From: Actinomycetales bacterium
GTDB lineage: Bacteria; Actinomycetota; Actinomycetes; Actinomycetales; Dermatophilaceae
DNA: 64,000 nucleotides
Direction: 5' to 3'
NCBI GenBank assembly: GCA_016715285.1
Contig: JADKAO010000002.1
Location: 124,001 to 188,000 of the forward strand
The notes below the pieces were generated by a model. It was not told the origin of the DNA and searched no databases. It saw nothing but the letters and a program-made list of their open reading frames with translations. A program made the position numbers and the translations under genes. Shown here piece by piece: positions 8,734 to 18,193 of the stretch (positions are counted from its first letter, which is position 1; each line of letters begins with the position of its first letter).

Positions 8734-10122
8734 GTGTCTGACGCCCCCGTCACCCCTTCACTGGATGAGTCAGCCGACACTCGCCGCGCTCGGGCCGCGC
8801 GCCGTCGGCGCACGATTCGCCGCCGTTGGGGTGTGGCTGGGCTCGCCGTCCTCTCTGTCGCGATCGGCGTCGTGGCCGTCGTGGCGACGAAAGCGGCCTC
8901 GGTCACGTCGAAGGTGTTCACGGGAGGGGGCAATGTCGCGGGGCTCGTCGTGGCGGCCGGGGCGCCGCTCAGGACCGACTCCAACGGCCTCGTGAATATC
9001 CTCATCTTCGGCACCTCCCAGGACGACCTCGATCACAGCGCCGGGGAGGGCCGTCAGGGGATGTGGCTGACCGACTCGATCCAGGTCTTGAGCATCGAGC
9101 CCGCGTCCGGCACAGCGACCATGCTGGCGGTGCCGCGCGACACCTGGGTCAAGCAACCCACCAAGTGCGTCGTCGGCGTCGAGTCCAAGATCAATGCGGT
9201 GTACGAGTGCGCCATGGGAGCTCTGGACTCGCTGCAGTCCGAGATCCCGGATTACGGCGCACGCGACGCTCTGGGCGCCAAGGCCCTCATTGGGGCAGTC
9301 AAAACCGTGACCGGAGTTGAGGCTCAGTACTGGGTCCACATCAACTACACCGTGGTGCGCGAAGCGGTCGACGCGGTCGGCGGCGTCGACGTCGAGATCG
9401 TCGGTCATGGTCACGAGGGCATTTTTGATGCCAATCTCGACGGCGATTGCCCGCCAGCTGACACGTCGTGTCGTCGTGTCTATTACCCACGCGACGGCCT
9501 CTATCACCTCTCCGGCACTCAGGCCCTCGATTTGGCGAGAGCGCGCGGTGATCTCAACCCCAAGGCCTGTATGCAGTTTGGGCTGTTGGGCGGGGACTTC
9601 GACCGTCAGGCAAACCAGCAAAAGATCATGAGTGCGCTCCGTGCCCAGGCGGTGTCGGCGGGGACCCTGACCAATCCCACCCGCCTCACCGGGCTCATCG
9701 ACGCCCTGGGCAACAACGTGACAACCGACTTCAGCACCGACGAAGCGAAGACGGCGTTTGACCTCGCGCGACGGCTCGGCCCGATGACATCGATCTCGCT
9801 GGTAGATCCGGCGAAACCGGTGCTCACGACGGGAATGGTCGGCAAGCAGAGCGTCGTCCGGCCCGTCGCCGGCACCTTCGAGTATGCCGCGGTGCAGGCT
9901 TTCGTCAGCCAACGACTGCCGCAACGGGGCGTCGCGTCGGTGACATCAGAACCGTCGGTCACATCAGAACCGTCAGTGACCTCGGCTCGGACCTCAGCTG
10001 GGGCTGTGTCCACCACACCGCCGGTGATCTCGCCGATCGCGACTCCGACTCCGGGTCCAACTCCAACCCCAAAGTCGATTCCGAAGTCGACCTACGAGCC
10101 TCCGCCCAGCTGCATGCGCTAG
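8734..10122 (+). CDS. LytR-CpsA-Psr (LCP) family cell-wall ligase
   Basis: Membrane-anchored phosphotransferase expected to attach a glycopolymer to peptidoglycan. It has 462 residues: a basic cytoplasmic N-terminus (ARRRRTIRRRWG), one transmembrane helix near residues 33-55, then the LCP domain with NILIFGTSQDD, LTDSIQVLSIEP, the active-site AVPRDTWV and VDAVGGVDVEI. After the domain come direct repeats of SVTSEP and a Thr/Pro-rich tail ending in PPPSCMR. GTG at 8734 has GGAG about nine bases upstream. Its stop codon overlaps the stop of the convergent permease gene in CTAG (10119-10122). Confidence 0.88.
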   Translation: MSDAPVTPSLDESADTRRARAARRRRTIRRRWGVAGLAVLSVAIGVVAVVATKAASVTSKVFTGGGNVAGLVVAAGAPLRTDSNGLVNILIFGTSQDDLDHSAGEGRQGMWLTDSIQVLSIEPASGTATMLAVPRDTWVKQPTKCVVGVESKINAVYECAMGALDSLQSEIPDYGARDALGAKALIGAVKTVTGVEAQYWVHINYTVVREAVDAVGGVDVEIVGHGHEGIFDANLDGDCPPADTSCRRVYYPRDGLYHLSGTQALDLARARGDLNPKACMQFGLLGGDFDRQANQQKIMSALRAQAVSAGTLTNPTRLTGLIDALGNNVTTDFSTDEAKTAFDLARRLGPMTSISLVDPAKPVLTTGMVGKQSVVRPVAGTFEYAAVQAFVSQRLPQRGVASVTSEPSVTSEPSVTSARTSAGAVSTTPPVISPIATPTPGPTPTPKSIPKSTYEPPPSCMR

Positions 10123-11618
10123 ACGCCGAAAGCACCCTTGAGCGGGTCGATGGCAAAGTAGATGACGAAAAGTGCCGCCACGATCCACATGAGTGGGTGG
10201 ACTTCAGCAGATTTGCCCCGCACGAGCTTGATGAGGACGTAGGCGACGAAGCCAGCGCCGATGCCGACCGTGATCGAGTAGGTGAACGGCATGAGGACGA
10301 TGGTCAAGAAGGCTGGGATCGCGATCTCAAGGTCGTCCCAATCGATGCCCTTGACCTGCTGCATCATGAGGAAGCCGACGAGCACCAGCGCGGGCACAGC
10401 GGCCTCGTTGGGGATGATCTTGACGAGCGGCGCGAAGACCATCGACACCAGGAAAAGCACCCCTGTCACGACGGCCGCCAGGCCTGTGCGGGCGCCTTCC
10501 CCGACACCTGAGGCTGACTCGATATACGACGTATTTGAAGACACGCCAGCAGCGCCACCAGCCGCGGCAGCGATCGAGTCGACGATGAGGATCTTCTGCG
10601 TGTTGGGAGGGGTGCCTTCCGCGTCGAGCAGGCCGGCCTCGGCCCCGATCGCGGTCATCGTGCCCATCGTGTCGAAGAAGTCAGCGAGCATGAGGGTAAA
10701 GATCAGGAGGAAGGCAGCCACTGCGCCAACCTTGGCAAACGACCCGAACAGATTGAACTGTCCGAGCGTGCCGAAGTTGACCGCGTCAACCGTGCTCGGC
10801 CAGGCCGGGACGTTGAGGTTCCAGCCAGCGGGGTTGACCTTGTTGGATCCGTCGGCGTTCTGACCGATGACGGTTGGACCGACCTTGGCGACCGCCTCGA
10901 CGATGAAGGCCACGACCGTGGTCACGAGGATCGAGATGAGGATGGCGCCGCGGACCTTGCGCACCCACAGGGCAATGACGAGCAGCAGGCCGAAACAGAA
11001 CACGCCCACAGGCCAGCCGCTCAACGCCCCGCCGATGCCGAGTTCGACGGGCACTGGACCGACGCCCGTACGACGGACGAACCCCGCGTCCACCAGCCCG
11101 ATCATCGCGATGAAGAGGCCAATACCGACAGAGATGGCGATCTTGAGTTGCGATGGCACGGCATGGAAGACCGCCTGCCTAAAACCGGTCAGCACGAGGA
11201 TCAAGATGATGATGCCCTCGAGGACCACGAGGCCCATCGCGTCAGCCCAGGTCATCTTGACGGCGATCGAGAAGGCAACAAAAGCGTTGAGCCCCAGGCC
11301 AGTTGCCAATGCCAACGGGAAGTTGGCGACCACGCCCATGAGGATGGTCATGATCCCTGCGACGAGGGCCGTCCCAGCGGCGATCGCCGCGAGGTTGGGG
11401 GCCGCACCACCACCCAAGAACTTGCCGTCGGCATCCTTGACGAACCCGAGGATGAGGGGGTTGAGCACGACGATGTAGGCCATCGTGAAGAAGGTGACGA
11501 TGCCGCCGCGGATCTCCCGCTCGACCGTCGAACCGCGCTCGCTAATCTTGAAGAAGCGGTCGAGTCCGCCCTTGTCGGGCGGGTGCACCGTGGGCGCCTG
11601 AGGCGCAGTGGAAGACAT
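10119..11618 (-). CDS. NCS2 family (AzgA-type) purine permease
   Basis: Proton-coupled importer of adenine, guanine and/or hypoxanthine in the cytoplasmic membrane. The 499-residue product begins with LDRFFKISERGSTVEREIRG, typical of the AzgA branch, then FFTMAYIVVLNP (TM1), TGLGLNAFVAF (TM3) and the TM8/TM10 half-helix regions LMLADFFDTMGTM and GVSSNTSYIESASGVGEGARTG (the latter split by the family's conserved N-T-x-x-E-S). About 14 hydrophobic segments are visible. The ATG start at 11618 is the first in the frame. The gene contains no GTATGCCG-type word. Confidence 0.92.
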   Translation of the reverse strand: MSSTAPQAPTVHPPDKGGLDRFFKISERGSTVEREIRGGIVTFFTMAYIVVLNPLILGFVKDADGKFLGGGAAPNLAAIAAGTALVAGIMTILMGVVANFPLALATGLGLNAFVAFSIAVKMTWADAMGLVVLEGIIILILVLTGFRQAVFHAVPSQLKIAISVGIGLFIAMIGLVDAGFVRRTGVGPVPVELGIGGALSGWPVGVFCFGLLLVIALWVRKVRGAILISILVTTVVAFIVEAVAKVGPTVIGQNADGSNKVNPAGWNLNVPAWPSTVDAVNFGTLGQFNLFGSFAKVGAVAAFLLIFTLMLADFFDTMGTMTAIGAEAGLLDAEGTPPNTQKILIVDSIAAAAGGAAGVSSNTSYIESASGVGEGARTGLAAVVTGVLFLVSMVFAPLVKIIPNEAAVPALVLVGFLMMQQVKGIDWDDLEIAIPAFLTIVLMPFTYSITVGIGAGFVAYVLIKLVRGKSAEVHPLMWIVAALFVIYFAIDPLKGAFGV

Positions 11619-11680
11619 GGAGTCCAGGCTAGTGCCGCAGGAGGGCGCGACGCTCCCCGAGCCGGGTTACCCTGACGAGC

Positions 11681-11920
11681 GTGAGCGAAACCACGCGCCG
11701 TCCTCAGCGCCTGACCAAGCCCCTCGAGGTGCCCATGGCTCGCATCATCGAGGTCGGCCTGGCGCTCTGGGCTGTCGCGCTCGTGCTCACCCTGTCCGTG
11801 CCAGCGCTCCGCACAGGCGACCGGGCCTGGTGGCCGTGGTCATGCGTCGCTGGACTCGTCCTCGGGGGCATCGGTTGGCTCTACGTCCGCCGCGGCCGCG
11901 GCAATATCGCCGATACCTGA
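11681..11920 (+). CDS. DUF2530 family small membrane protein
   Basis: A 79-residue protein with two predicted transmembrane helices (residues about 22-40 and 48-66) separated by RTGDRAWWPW, a layout I associate with DUF2530. Function unknown. GTG at 11681 is divergent from the permease start with 62 bp between. Its last 81 bp overlap the 3' end of the convergent DUF3027 gene. Confidence 0.75.
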   Translation: MSETTRRPQRLTKPLEVPMARIIEVGLALWAVALVLTLSVPALRTGDRAWWPWSCVAGLVLGGIGWLYVRRGRGNIADT

Positions 11921-12730
11921 GTCAGCGTCATCAGACTCAGCGGGCTGGTCGCTGTCAACGCCACCTGAGTCACCACTGGCCGTCGCCTCATGCGGCACCA
12001 GCTCCACGGCATACTCATCGACGATGGGCGACCCGATCGGGATCGTGGCCAGCGGCGTGACGTCGACTTCGCTATGGGCACCACAGCCGTGGTCGAGGCT
12101 GACCACCTTGCCGTCCGACGGCGACCACTCATTGGCACACACCCCGAAGGTCAGCCGAAGTGCACCGGCCATGGGCAGGAAATAGCCACAGGTCTGACAC
12201 GGAGCTGGCGCCTTCTCCGCGACGTCCGCGCGGGGGCCATGCGCGCCGTCATACCACCGTTGGGCGGCAGCTTCGCGGCCCTGCGGGGAGAGCACCCGCA
12301 CGCGGCCTAGGCCAAGCTCGGCGATAGCCAGCTGATCGGTGTCGTCGTCGCCAGTGGCCTCGAAGCCCTGCTGCAAGAGTGGGTCGTCCTCGCGATAGGG
12401 CAACACGTCGCCCGCGCCGAGATCGCCCGGCGCGATGCGCTCGGCATACGGGACCCACTCGGGCGCCAGGATTGCGCCCTCGCCCGGCACGAGACTCGTC
12501 TCGCAAATCGTCGCGAACTTCTGGCGCGGGGACCGCGCGACGCTGACCGACCACTGCCAGCCGACGTATGCCGTCGACGCACACGAAAAGCGATGCGTCG
12601 CAAGGCGTTCTGCCTCCATCACCACCCCGAGGTAGTCGCCGACAGTCCCCGGCTCGGCGATCGAGACAGCAGCCTCACGCGCGAGATCGACAGCTCCGGC
12701 GAGGGTGCTGTCGATCTTGAGCTCGGCCAT
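11840..12730 (-). CDS. DUF3027 family protein
   Basis: A 296-residue cytoplasmic protein of unknown function. It contains TWVGW-like AYVGWQWSVSVARSP, WVPYAERIAPGDLGAGDVLP (a strongly conserved DUF3027 block), and a Cys-rich part CQTCGYFLP ... GVCANEWSPSDGKVV ... HGCGAHSE that may bind a metal, followed by an acidic low-complexity tail. It is translationally coupled to the cold-shock gene: its ATG overlaps that gene's TGA stop in ATGA at 12729-12732. This cold-shock/DUF3027 pairing is a recurring actinobacterial arrangement, suggesting an RNA-related role, which is inference. Confidence 0.8.
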   Translation of the reverse strand: MAELKIDSTLAGAVDLAREAAVSIAEPGTVGDYLGVVMEAERLATHRFSCASTAYVGWQWSVSVARSPRQKFATICETSLVPGEGAILAPEWVPYAERIAPGDLGAGDVLPYREDDPLLQQGFEATGDDDTDQLAIAELGLGRVRVLSPQGREAAAQRWYDGAHGPRADVAEKAPAPCQTCGYFLPMAGALRLTFGVCANEWSPSDGKVVSLDHGCGAHSEVDVTPLATIPIGSPIVDEYAVELVPHEATASGDSGGVDSDQPAESDDADSGIGDIAAAAADVEPTDAPEDESSDA

Positions 12731-13125
12731 CAGGCTTCCAAATCGGCGGCTACTGCGCGAAGGACCTGAGCGACCTTGCCAGCATGCCCCTTGTCGGGGT
12801 ACTTGCCGCGACGCAACGACTCCGACGTATTGTCGAGCAACTTGATGAGGTCTTCGATGATGACGACCATGTCCTCGGTCGGCTTTCGGTGAGCCTGACG
12901 CTGGGCCGCCGCGACCGACGGGGTCGGTTCGAGCACGCGGACCTGCAGAGCCTGCGACCCACGCCGACCTTCGACGATGCCGAACTCGACTCGGGTGCCG
13001 CCCTTGAGGGTGGTGACGCCGTCGGGGAGTGCGTTGGCATGAAGGAAGACGTCGCCGCCAGCGTCATCGGAAAGGAATCCAAAGCCCTTTTCCGCGTCGT
13101 ACCACTTGACCTTGCCTGTTGGCAC
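12730..13125 (-). CDS. Cold-shock domain protein with C-terminal extension
   Basis: A 131-residue nucleic-acid-binding protein. Residues 1-67 form the cold-shock domain: TGKVKWYDAEKGFGFLSDD (RNP1 KGFGFL) and DVFLHANAL (RNP2). The remaining 60 residues, absent from classic CspA, include a helical segment (EDMVVIIEDLIKLLDN) found in the longer actinobacterial cold-shock proteins. It is the first gene of a two-gene unit with DUF3027 (ATGA overlap). Confidence 0.92.
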   Translation of the reverse strand: MPTGKVKWYDAEKGFGFLSDDAGGDVFLHANALPDGVTTLKGGTRVEFGIVEGRRGSQALQVRVLEPTPSVAAAQRQAHRKPTEDMVVIIEDLIKLLDNTSESLRRGKYPDKGHAGKVAQVLRAVAADLEA

Positions 13126-13251
13126 CGTTCCACCTCGTGCTCGTGTCCCGCGGTCTGCCGCGAGCCGACCGTCATCGCGCGTCTGCGCCGTCCCAGCCTA
13201 ATGGCCCGCGCAAAGGGATTGGTGAGTCCGCAAGTCTGGGAGACTAGCGAG

Positions 13252-15601
13252 ATGGCAAGGATCCGTAAGGCAGCATCGCCCCAAGGGTCAGCCACCAGCC
13301 CGATCCGCACTCTTGTCGACGACCTGCGATCGCGGACCGACACCGAGCTGCGGTCGCTCCTCCTCGTCCGGCCCGATCTGGCTCGCCCCGCGCCCGCGGA
13401 TCTGACCGCTCTGGCGGCCAGGGCGACAACCAGAGCCAGCGTCTCCCGCGCCGTCGAGGACCTGGACCTCGGGCTGCTTCGCCTCGCGCAGGCCTGCGTC
13501 ATTGCCTCCGAAGGCAGGTCGCCCCTCATCGGGAAAGGGGAGCTCACCGCACCGGCTGCCGCCCCCCTCGACGTGGCCACGGTCGCGGGTCTGCTCGGCC
13601 GCAACCCCGGTGACCTCGTCCCCGACCTGACCCAGTTGTGGGACCGAGCGCTGCTGTGGCGCGATGATGCCGGGTGGCAGGTCGTCCCGATGCTCACGGA
13701 AGTGATGGGGCCGCATCCAGCCGGCCTTGGCCTCCGCGCCGCCGAGGTTCCCCGATCGGTATGCCGCCCACACGCCTCCCCGCGGCAGTGACCTCCGTGA
13801 CCAGCTGGACTCCGCACCAGCTGCGGCCCGGGCCTTGCTCGACACCATGGTCTGGGGCCCACCGACGGCGGCGATTCCGGCATCGGGTGACGTCAAGGCC
13901 GCCGCGTCTTGGCTCATCGACCACGGCCTGGGTATGCCGTCCGGCCTCGGCCACGTCGCTCTGGTGCGAGAAGTGGCGCTGGAACTGCGCAGCGGTGTCA
14001 TTCACCGGGATGCCATCATGGCGCGCCCGCGTCCAGCGGGAACGCCCCTGGACGCGGCCACGGTCGATCGGGTCGCGGGCGTGCACGCGCGTCAACTGCT
14101 CGACTGGGTGGACGACCTCGCGCAAGAGTGGATCCGCCACTCTCCGAGGGTGTTGCGCTCGGGTGGTGTTGGGGTGCGCGATCTCGCGGCGCTCGCGAAG
14201 GTGCTCGATGTACCGGCCCAGACCGCGGTCTTTGTCGCTGAGCTCGCCTATGCGGCTGACCTCGTCGCGAGCGATGGCGACGTCATTCCTGTCTGGGTGC
14301 CCACCACGGCATACGAGAGCTGGGCGGCCGACTCCCCCGCGCAACGTTGGGCCGCGCTGGGTCGAGCGTGGAGAGACAGTCCGCGCGCGGCATACCTCGT
14401 GGGCACCACGATCCGGAAATCGCAGACGATCGGAGCGCTGACCCCGGAGGTGGTGTACCCACTCGCCCGCCAGACCCGCAGGGATGCCCTGCGGGTGCTC
14501 GCTGCCGAGCCGCACGGCACACCGGTCACCGACACCGAACTCGTCGCCCTCACACGGTGGCGGCGACCACTGCGCGATCCGCGCCACCTGGACGCTGCTG
14601 TCCGCGCCACCGTCCAGGAAGCCGAACTCCTCGGCGTCATGGGCCTTGGTGCCCTCACCGCTGCTGGCCGAGCTCTCGTCGCGGGCGCACGCGAAGACGA
14701 GATCATCGTGGCAGCCGAGGCGGCCCTCCCGGCGCCGGTCGATCACGTGATGCTCCAAGGTGATCTAACGGTCATCGCTCCGGGGCCACTGCATGGCCCG
14801 CTCGACAGGTTCATCCGGCTTGCGTGCGACATCGAATCCCGCGGCAGCGCAACAGTCTTTCGGGCGTCAGCCGCGTCCATCAGGCGGGCGCTCGACACCG
14901 GGCTCACCGCCGACGAGTTGCTAGGCCAATTCGCGGAGGCTAGTCGCACCCCAGTGCCGCAACCCCTCGACTACTTGGTGCGGGACGTTGCCCGGCGCCA
15001 CGGTCAGGCACGGGTGGGGGGCGCAACGGCATACCTGCGATGTGACGACGAAGCCGTGCTCGTCGCGATTCTCGCCGACCGGGGGCTCGCGCCCGCCATG
15101 CTGCGGCGGATCGCGCCGACCGTCCTGGTCTCCCGAGCCGAGCCGACGACGTTGCTGGACCTGCTGCGTGAGCACGGCTACGCCCCCGCGCAGGAAGGAT
15201 TCGACGGGTCGCTCATCGTGGCGCAACCCGCGGCACGCCTCGCGCGCTCGCGCCGCCGCACTGCTGGCGAACCGTCTCCGGGTGAAGTGGACGAGGCGTT
15301 CGCCGCAGCCGTGGTGGCCCAGGTGCGTGCCGCACCAGCGCGCCCGGTGCCGCTGTGGTCAGGTCCGCGCAGCGGCCCGACGCTTTCAACCTCACCCACC
15401 GATACCGCCAAAGTACTTCGGCAGGCGCTCGCCGACAGCCGCACGCTCTGGCTCGGGTATGCCGATTCCAACGGCCGCACGGGGCGTCACCTGGTGCGCC
15501 CGGTGCGGTTGGAAGGCGGCCGGTTGTATGCCGTGTCCGGCGAGTCCGCGACCGAGCAGCTCTTTGTCGTGCACCGGATTACGGGCGTGGCCATGGCCTA
15601 A
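13252..15601 (+). CDS. Helicase_C_3 (XPB/Ssl2 N-terminal-like) protein, frame broken near 13720
   Basis: A protein of about 780 residues that in actinobacteria usually accompanies the XPB helicase, here 2.6 kb downstream. The ATG at 13252 follows GGAG. The first 155 or so codons read in one frame up to MLTEVMGPHPAGL; the rest (SAPPRFPDRYAAHTPPRG onward) continues in the next frame, so one extra base near 13718-13728 breaks the gene. The C-terminal domain is recognisable: VMLQGDLTVIAPGPL, ESRGSATVFRAS and RLGAAPVLVSRAEP-like VLVSRAEPTTLLDLLREHGY. Role in DNA repair is inferred from the partner. Both halves are otherwise well conserved, so a sequencing indel is as likely as a pseudogene. Confidence 0.8.
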
Positions 15602-15632
15602 CGTCGCTTGCGTGGTGTCACGGAGACTGCTG

Positions 15633-16565
15633 TCACCCGCGGGCGAGGGCAGTGACGACGCGGCTCGCTGACGGGCGGCCTAACTGCCGAGACATCCACA
15701 CAGAGGTGTCAACGAGAGCCTGCAAGTCGACCCCGGTCGAGACGCCGGCGCCGTGCAGCGCCCAGACGAGGTCTTCGGTGGCGAGATTGCCGGTAGCGCT
15801 CTTGGCGTAGGGACATCCGCCAAGGCCGCCAGCCGAGGAATCCACCGTCGTGACCCCTTCGCGCAAGGCAGCCAGGGTGTTGGCGAGCGCCTGACCATAG
15901 GTGTCGTGAAAGTGCACCGCAATGGCGTCCCGGTTCATGCCCGCGTTGTCCAGCCCCTCGATCACGTCGCGGACGTGCCCGGTCGTCGCAACCCCGATGG
16001 TGTCGCCCAGGCTGAGTTCCTGGCAGCCGAGGTCCATCAGCGATGTCGCCGCATCGACCACCTGCCCGACCGGCACATCGCCCTCCCACGGATCACCGAA
16101 ACACATCGAGACGTAGGCGCGGACCCATAAGCCGGCTGCTCGCGCCTGCGTCACCACAGGTGCGAACATCGCAACCGACTCGGCCATGCTTCGGCCGAGG
16201 TTCTTCTGGGCGAACGTCTCGGTGGCGCTGCCGAAGATCGCAATGGCTTGGACGCCGCACTCGAGCGCGCGGTCCAGGCCGCGTTCATTGGGGACGAGGA
16301 CGGGACGGTCTACCGTGACCCCTGCCGGCCCGAGTTGGCTGAGCACCTCGGCGGCGTCGGCGAGCTGCGGCACCCATTGTGGGTTGACGAAGGACGTCGT
16401 CTCGATGACCGGCAGTCCAGCCGCAGCGAGTCGGCGAATAAACTCTGCCTTGATCGAGGCGGGGACGAGGGTCTTTTCGTTTTGTAGACCGTCGCGGGCG
16501 CCGACCTCGTAAATGGTGACGCGAGGGGGAAGTCCGGGGTCTCGCTGCACTTGGGGTGACCGCAC
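15633..16565 (-). CDS. Hydroxymethylglutaryl-CoA lyase
   Basis: Cleaves HMG-CoA to acetyl-CoA and acetoacetate, the last step of leucine degradation; cytoplasmic. The 310-residue product has the DRE-TIM start VTIYEVGARDGLQNE, ETTSFVNPQWVPQLAD, the metal-binding HFHDTYGQALAN and the signature GGLGGCPYAKSATGN containing the active-site Cys. The GTG at 16565 is preferred because AAAGGAC stands seven bases before it; a GTG at 16601 would add 12 residues. It directly follows the methyltransferase gene on the same strand. Confidence 0.92.
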   Translation of the reverse strand: MRSPQVQRDPGLPPRVTIYEVGARDGLQNEKTLVPASIKAEFIRRLAAAGLPVIETTSFVNPQWVPQLADAAEVLSQLGPAGVTVDRPVLVPNERGLDRALECGVQAIAIFGSATETFAQKNLGRSMAESVAMFAPVVTQARAAGLWVRAYVSMCFGDPWEGDVPVGQVVDAATSLMDLGCQELSLGDTIGVATTGHVRDVIEGLDNAGMNRDAIAVHFHDTYGQALANTLAALREGVTTVDSSAGGLGGCPYAKSATGNLATEDLVWALHGAGVSTGVDLQALVDTSVWMSRQLGRPSASRVVTALARG

Positions 16566-16610
16566 GAGGGCGTCCTTTCTCGACGGTGTCGATTCTTGCA
16601 CGATGCCTCG

Positions 16611-17231
16611 TCAGGCACCCCGGCGCGCCACGGCAAGGAACAGCGGGAAGGCTCGCGGCTGGCCGTTGACCTCCTTGACGACCTGGTAGGGCGTAGCAAA
16701 CCGGATCGCGCCGAATCCCGCATCCGCCAACCACTGCTCGACGACCGCCCGGTCGAAGCCGTGGTGCCCCGTGAAACCGGGCTCATGGAAGGCCCCCTCC
16801 CGGTCCGCGTCCAGGTCCACCAAGGCAATCGAGCCATCCGCGACGAGGAGTTCAGCCAGCGCAGTGAGCAGTCGGGGCACGTCGTCCACGTGATGCATCG
16901 CCATGAGGCTCAAGACGAGGTCATAGCGCTGCGTGGGGAGTGGATCATGCATGAGATCCAGTTGAATGGCCCGCCAACCCACCAGACCCGACTGGACGAT
17001 CCGCTCCGCAGCGACCTCGGTCATCCCCGCTGAAGCATCGGCCAGGGTCACGGGGCCGAGATCGTCGGCGAGCTCTCGACTCAACTGGCCGGTGCCTGCT
17101 CCGTATTCGAGAGTGAGCCAGTCGCGCCGCAGCGGGATCGCCGCGCGAATCGCGTCGGCCACCGCCCGGCTTCGCTCCAGTCGATCAGGCTTGTCATCCC
17201 ACGTGCGCGCCTCGGCGTCGAAATCGGTCAC
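16611..17231 (-). CDS. Class I SAM-dependent methyltransferase
   Basis: A 206-residue methyltransferase with unknown substrate. The SAM-binding motif I is LTLEYGAGTGQLSRELAD, the acidic motif II is TLADASAGM, and motif IV is LVLSLMAMHHVDDVPRLL. The family resembles Methyltransf_11/12 small-molecule enzymes. The GTG at 17231 has AGGA seven bases upstream. The upstream region holds three consecutive copies of CTTGCTGGT (17283-17309), which are unlikely to be coding. Confidence 0.85.
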   Translation of the reverse strand: MTDFDAEARTWDDKPDRLERSRAVADAIRAAIPLRRDWLTLEYGAGTGQLSRELADDLGPVTLADASAGMTEVAAERIVQSGLVGWRAIQLDLMHDPLPTQRYDLVLSLMAMHHVDDVPRLLTALAELLVADGSIALVDLDADREGAFHEPGFTGHHGFDRAVVEQWLADAGFGAIRFATPYQVVKEVNGQPRAFPLFLAVARRGA

Positions 17232-17403
17232 CCTGCCATCCTGACACCGCATCGGGATGCCGGGTCGGATCGTGACGAGCCTTGCTGGTCTTGCTGGTCT
17301 TGCTGGTCTTACTCGGGCTTGCTGGGGCCCAGGCGTACCGGAGACCGAGGTGACGCGGGCGCCCGAGCGGGTACCCTCACGGAGGACCGTCAAGGAGGCA
17401 GCA

Positions 17404-18189
17404 ATGAGCGACTCAGACCCGAGCACGACACCGGAGACCAACTCCGGCCACTCCGCGTGGGCCCCGCCATCCGCGCCAGCAACTGCCCCCGAGCAGGGCT
17501 TGGCGCCCGCCCCGGAGCCGGCGCTGCCACCACAGCCGCCACAGCTGCAACCGTCACCGCCACCGCCACCGCCACCGCCACCGCCTCCGCCGAGCGGACC
17601 GGCATACCCGACGCCTGGGTCCTATCCCCCACCCGCCTCGTACGGTCCGCCAAACCCGCCCAGCTCGTATGCCGCGCCGACCACTCCCGCCGGTCCCCCG
17701 ACGGGGCCTCAGCCGAATGACCCGCCACCTCAGCCCTACGCGCCTCCGAGTTCGTACCCGCCTGCGGGCTCACCGTACGGTTCCCAGTCGGGCAGCTACC
17801 CGCCGCCAAGCTACCCGCAGAGCGGCTACCAGCAGCCGGGTTACCCTCCCCCGGGGAGTTACCCGCAGTCGAGCGGATACCCACAACCGGGATACCCGGC
17901 ATACCCCGCTGGGAGGCCAGGGCAACCAGGTCAGCCGGGAACCACAGCGCTCGCGCCGAAGAACACGTCCGCGATCCTGCTTCTCGTAGCCTCGGCCATC
18001 GGGGTGATCGCGTCGGGTCTGATCGGTCCGCCGAGCCTCGTCATGTCGATCATGTCCCTGATGCGGCACAGCCAAGACCCGACCAAGTCCGCCCGGCTCA
18101 GCAAGCTGGGGTGGATCGTGTTTGCCGTCAACGTCATCGTCGGCATCCCGTTGATCATCTTGATCATCGCGTATTTGCGGCAACGATGA
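17404..18189 (+). CDS. Proline-rich membrane protein (DUF4190-like)
   Basis: A 261-residue protein: residues 1-180 are Pro/Tyr/Ser/Gln-rich and probably disordered, with a run of thirteen prolines and repeated SGYPQPGYP units. The C-terminal 80 residues carry two hydrophobic helices (ILLLVASAIGVIASGLIG and IVFAVNVIVGIPLIILIIAYL) joined by MRHSQDPTKSARLSKLG, a layout shared by DUF4190 proteins. Function unknown; likely membrane-anchored with a cytoplasmic Pro-rich tail. The ATG at 17404 has an AAGGAGG site. It ends 4 bp before the XPB start, so the two may be co-transcribed. Confidence 0.8.
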   Translation: MSDSDPSTTPETNSGHSAWAPPSAPATAPEQGLAPAPEPALPPQPPQLQPSPPPPPPPPPPPPSGPAYPTPGSYPPPASYGPPNPPSSYAAPTTPAGPPTGPQPNDPPPQPYAPPSSYPPAGSPYGSQSGSYPPPSYPQSGYQQPGYPPPGSYPQSSGYPQPGYPAYPAGRPGQPGQPGTTALAPKNTSAILLLVASAIGVIASGLIGPPSLVMSIMSLMRHSQDPTKSARLSKLGWIVFAVNVIVGIPLIILIIAYLRQR

Positions 18190-18193
18190 GGCG

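Noticed and set aside
17283..17309. Triple CTTGCTGGT repeat upstream of the methyltransferase
   Set aside because: Only three 9-bp copies; probably slippage, with no sign of function.
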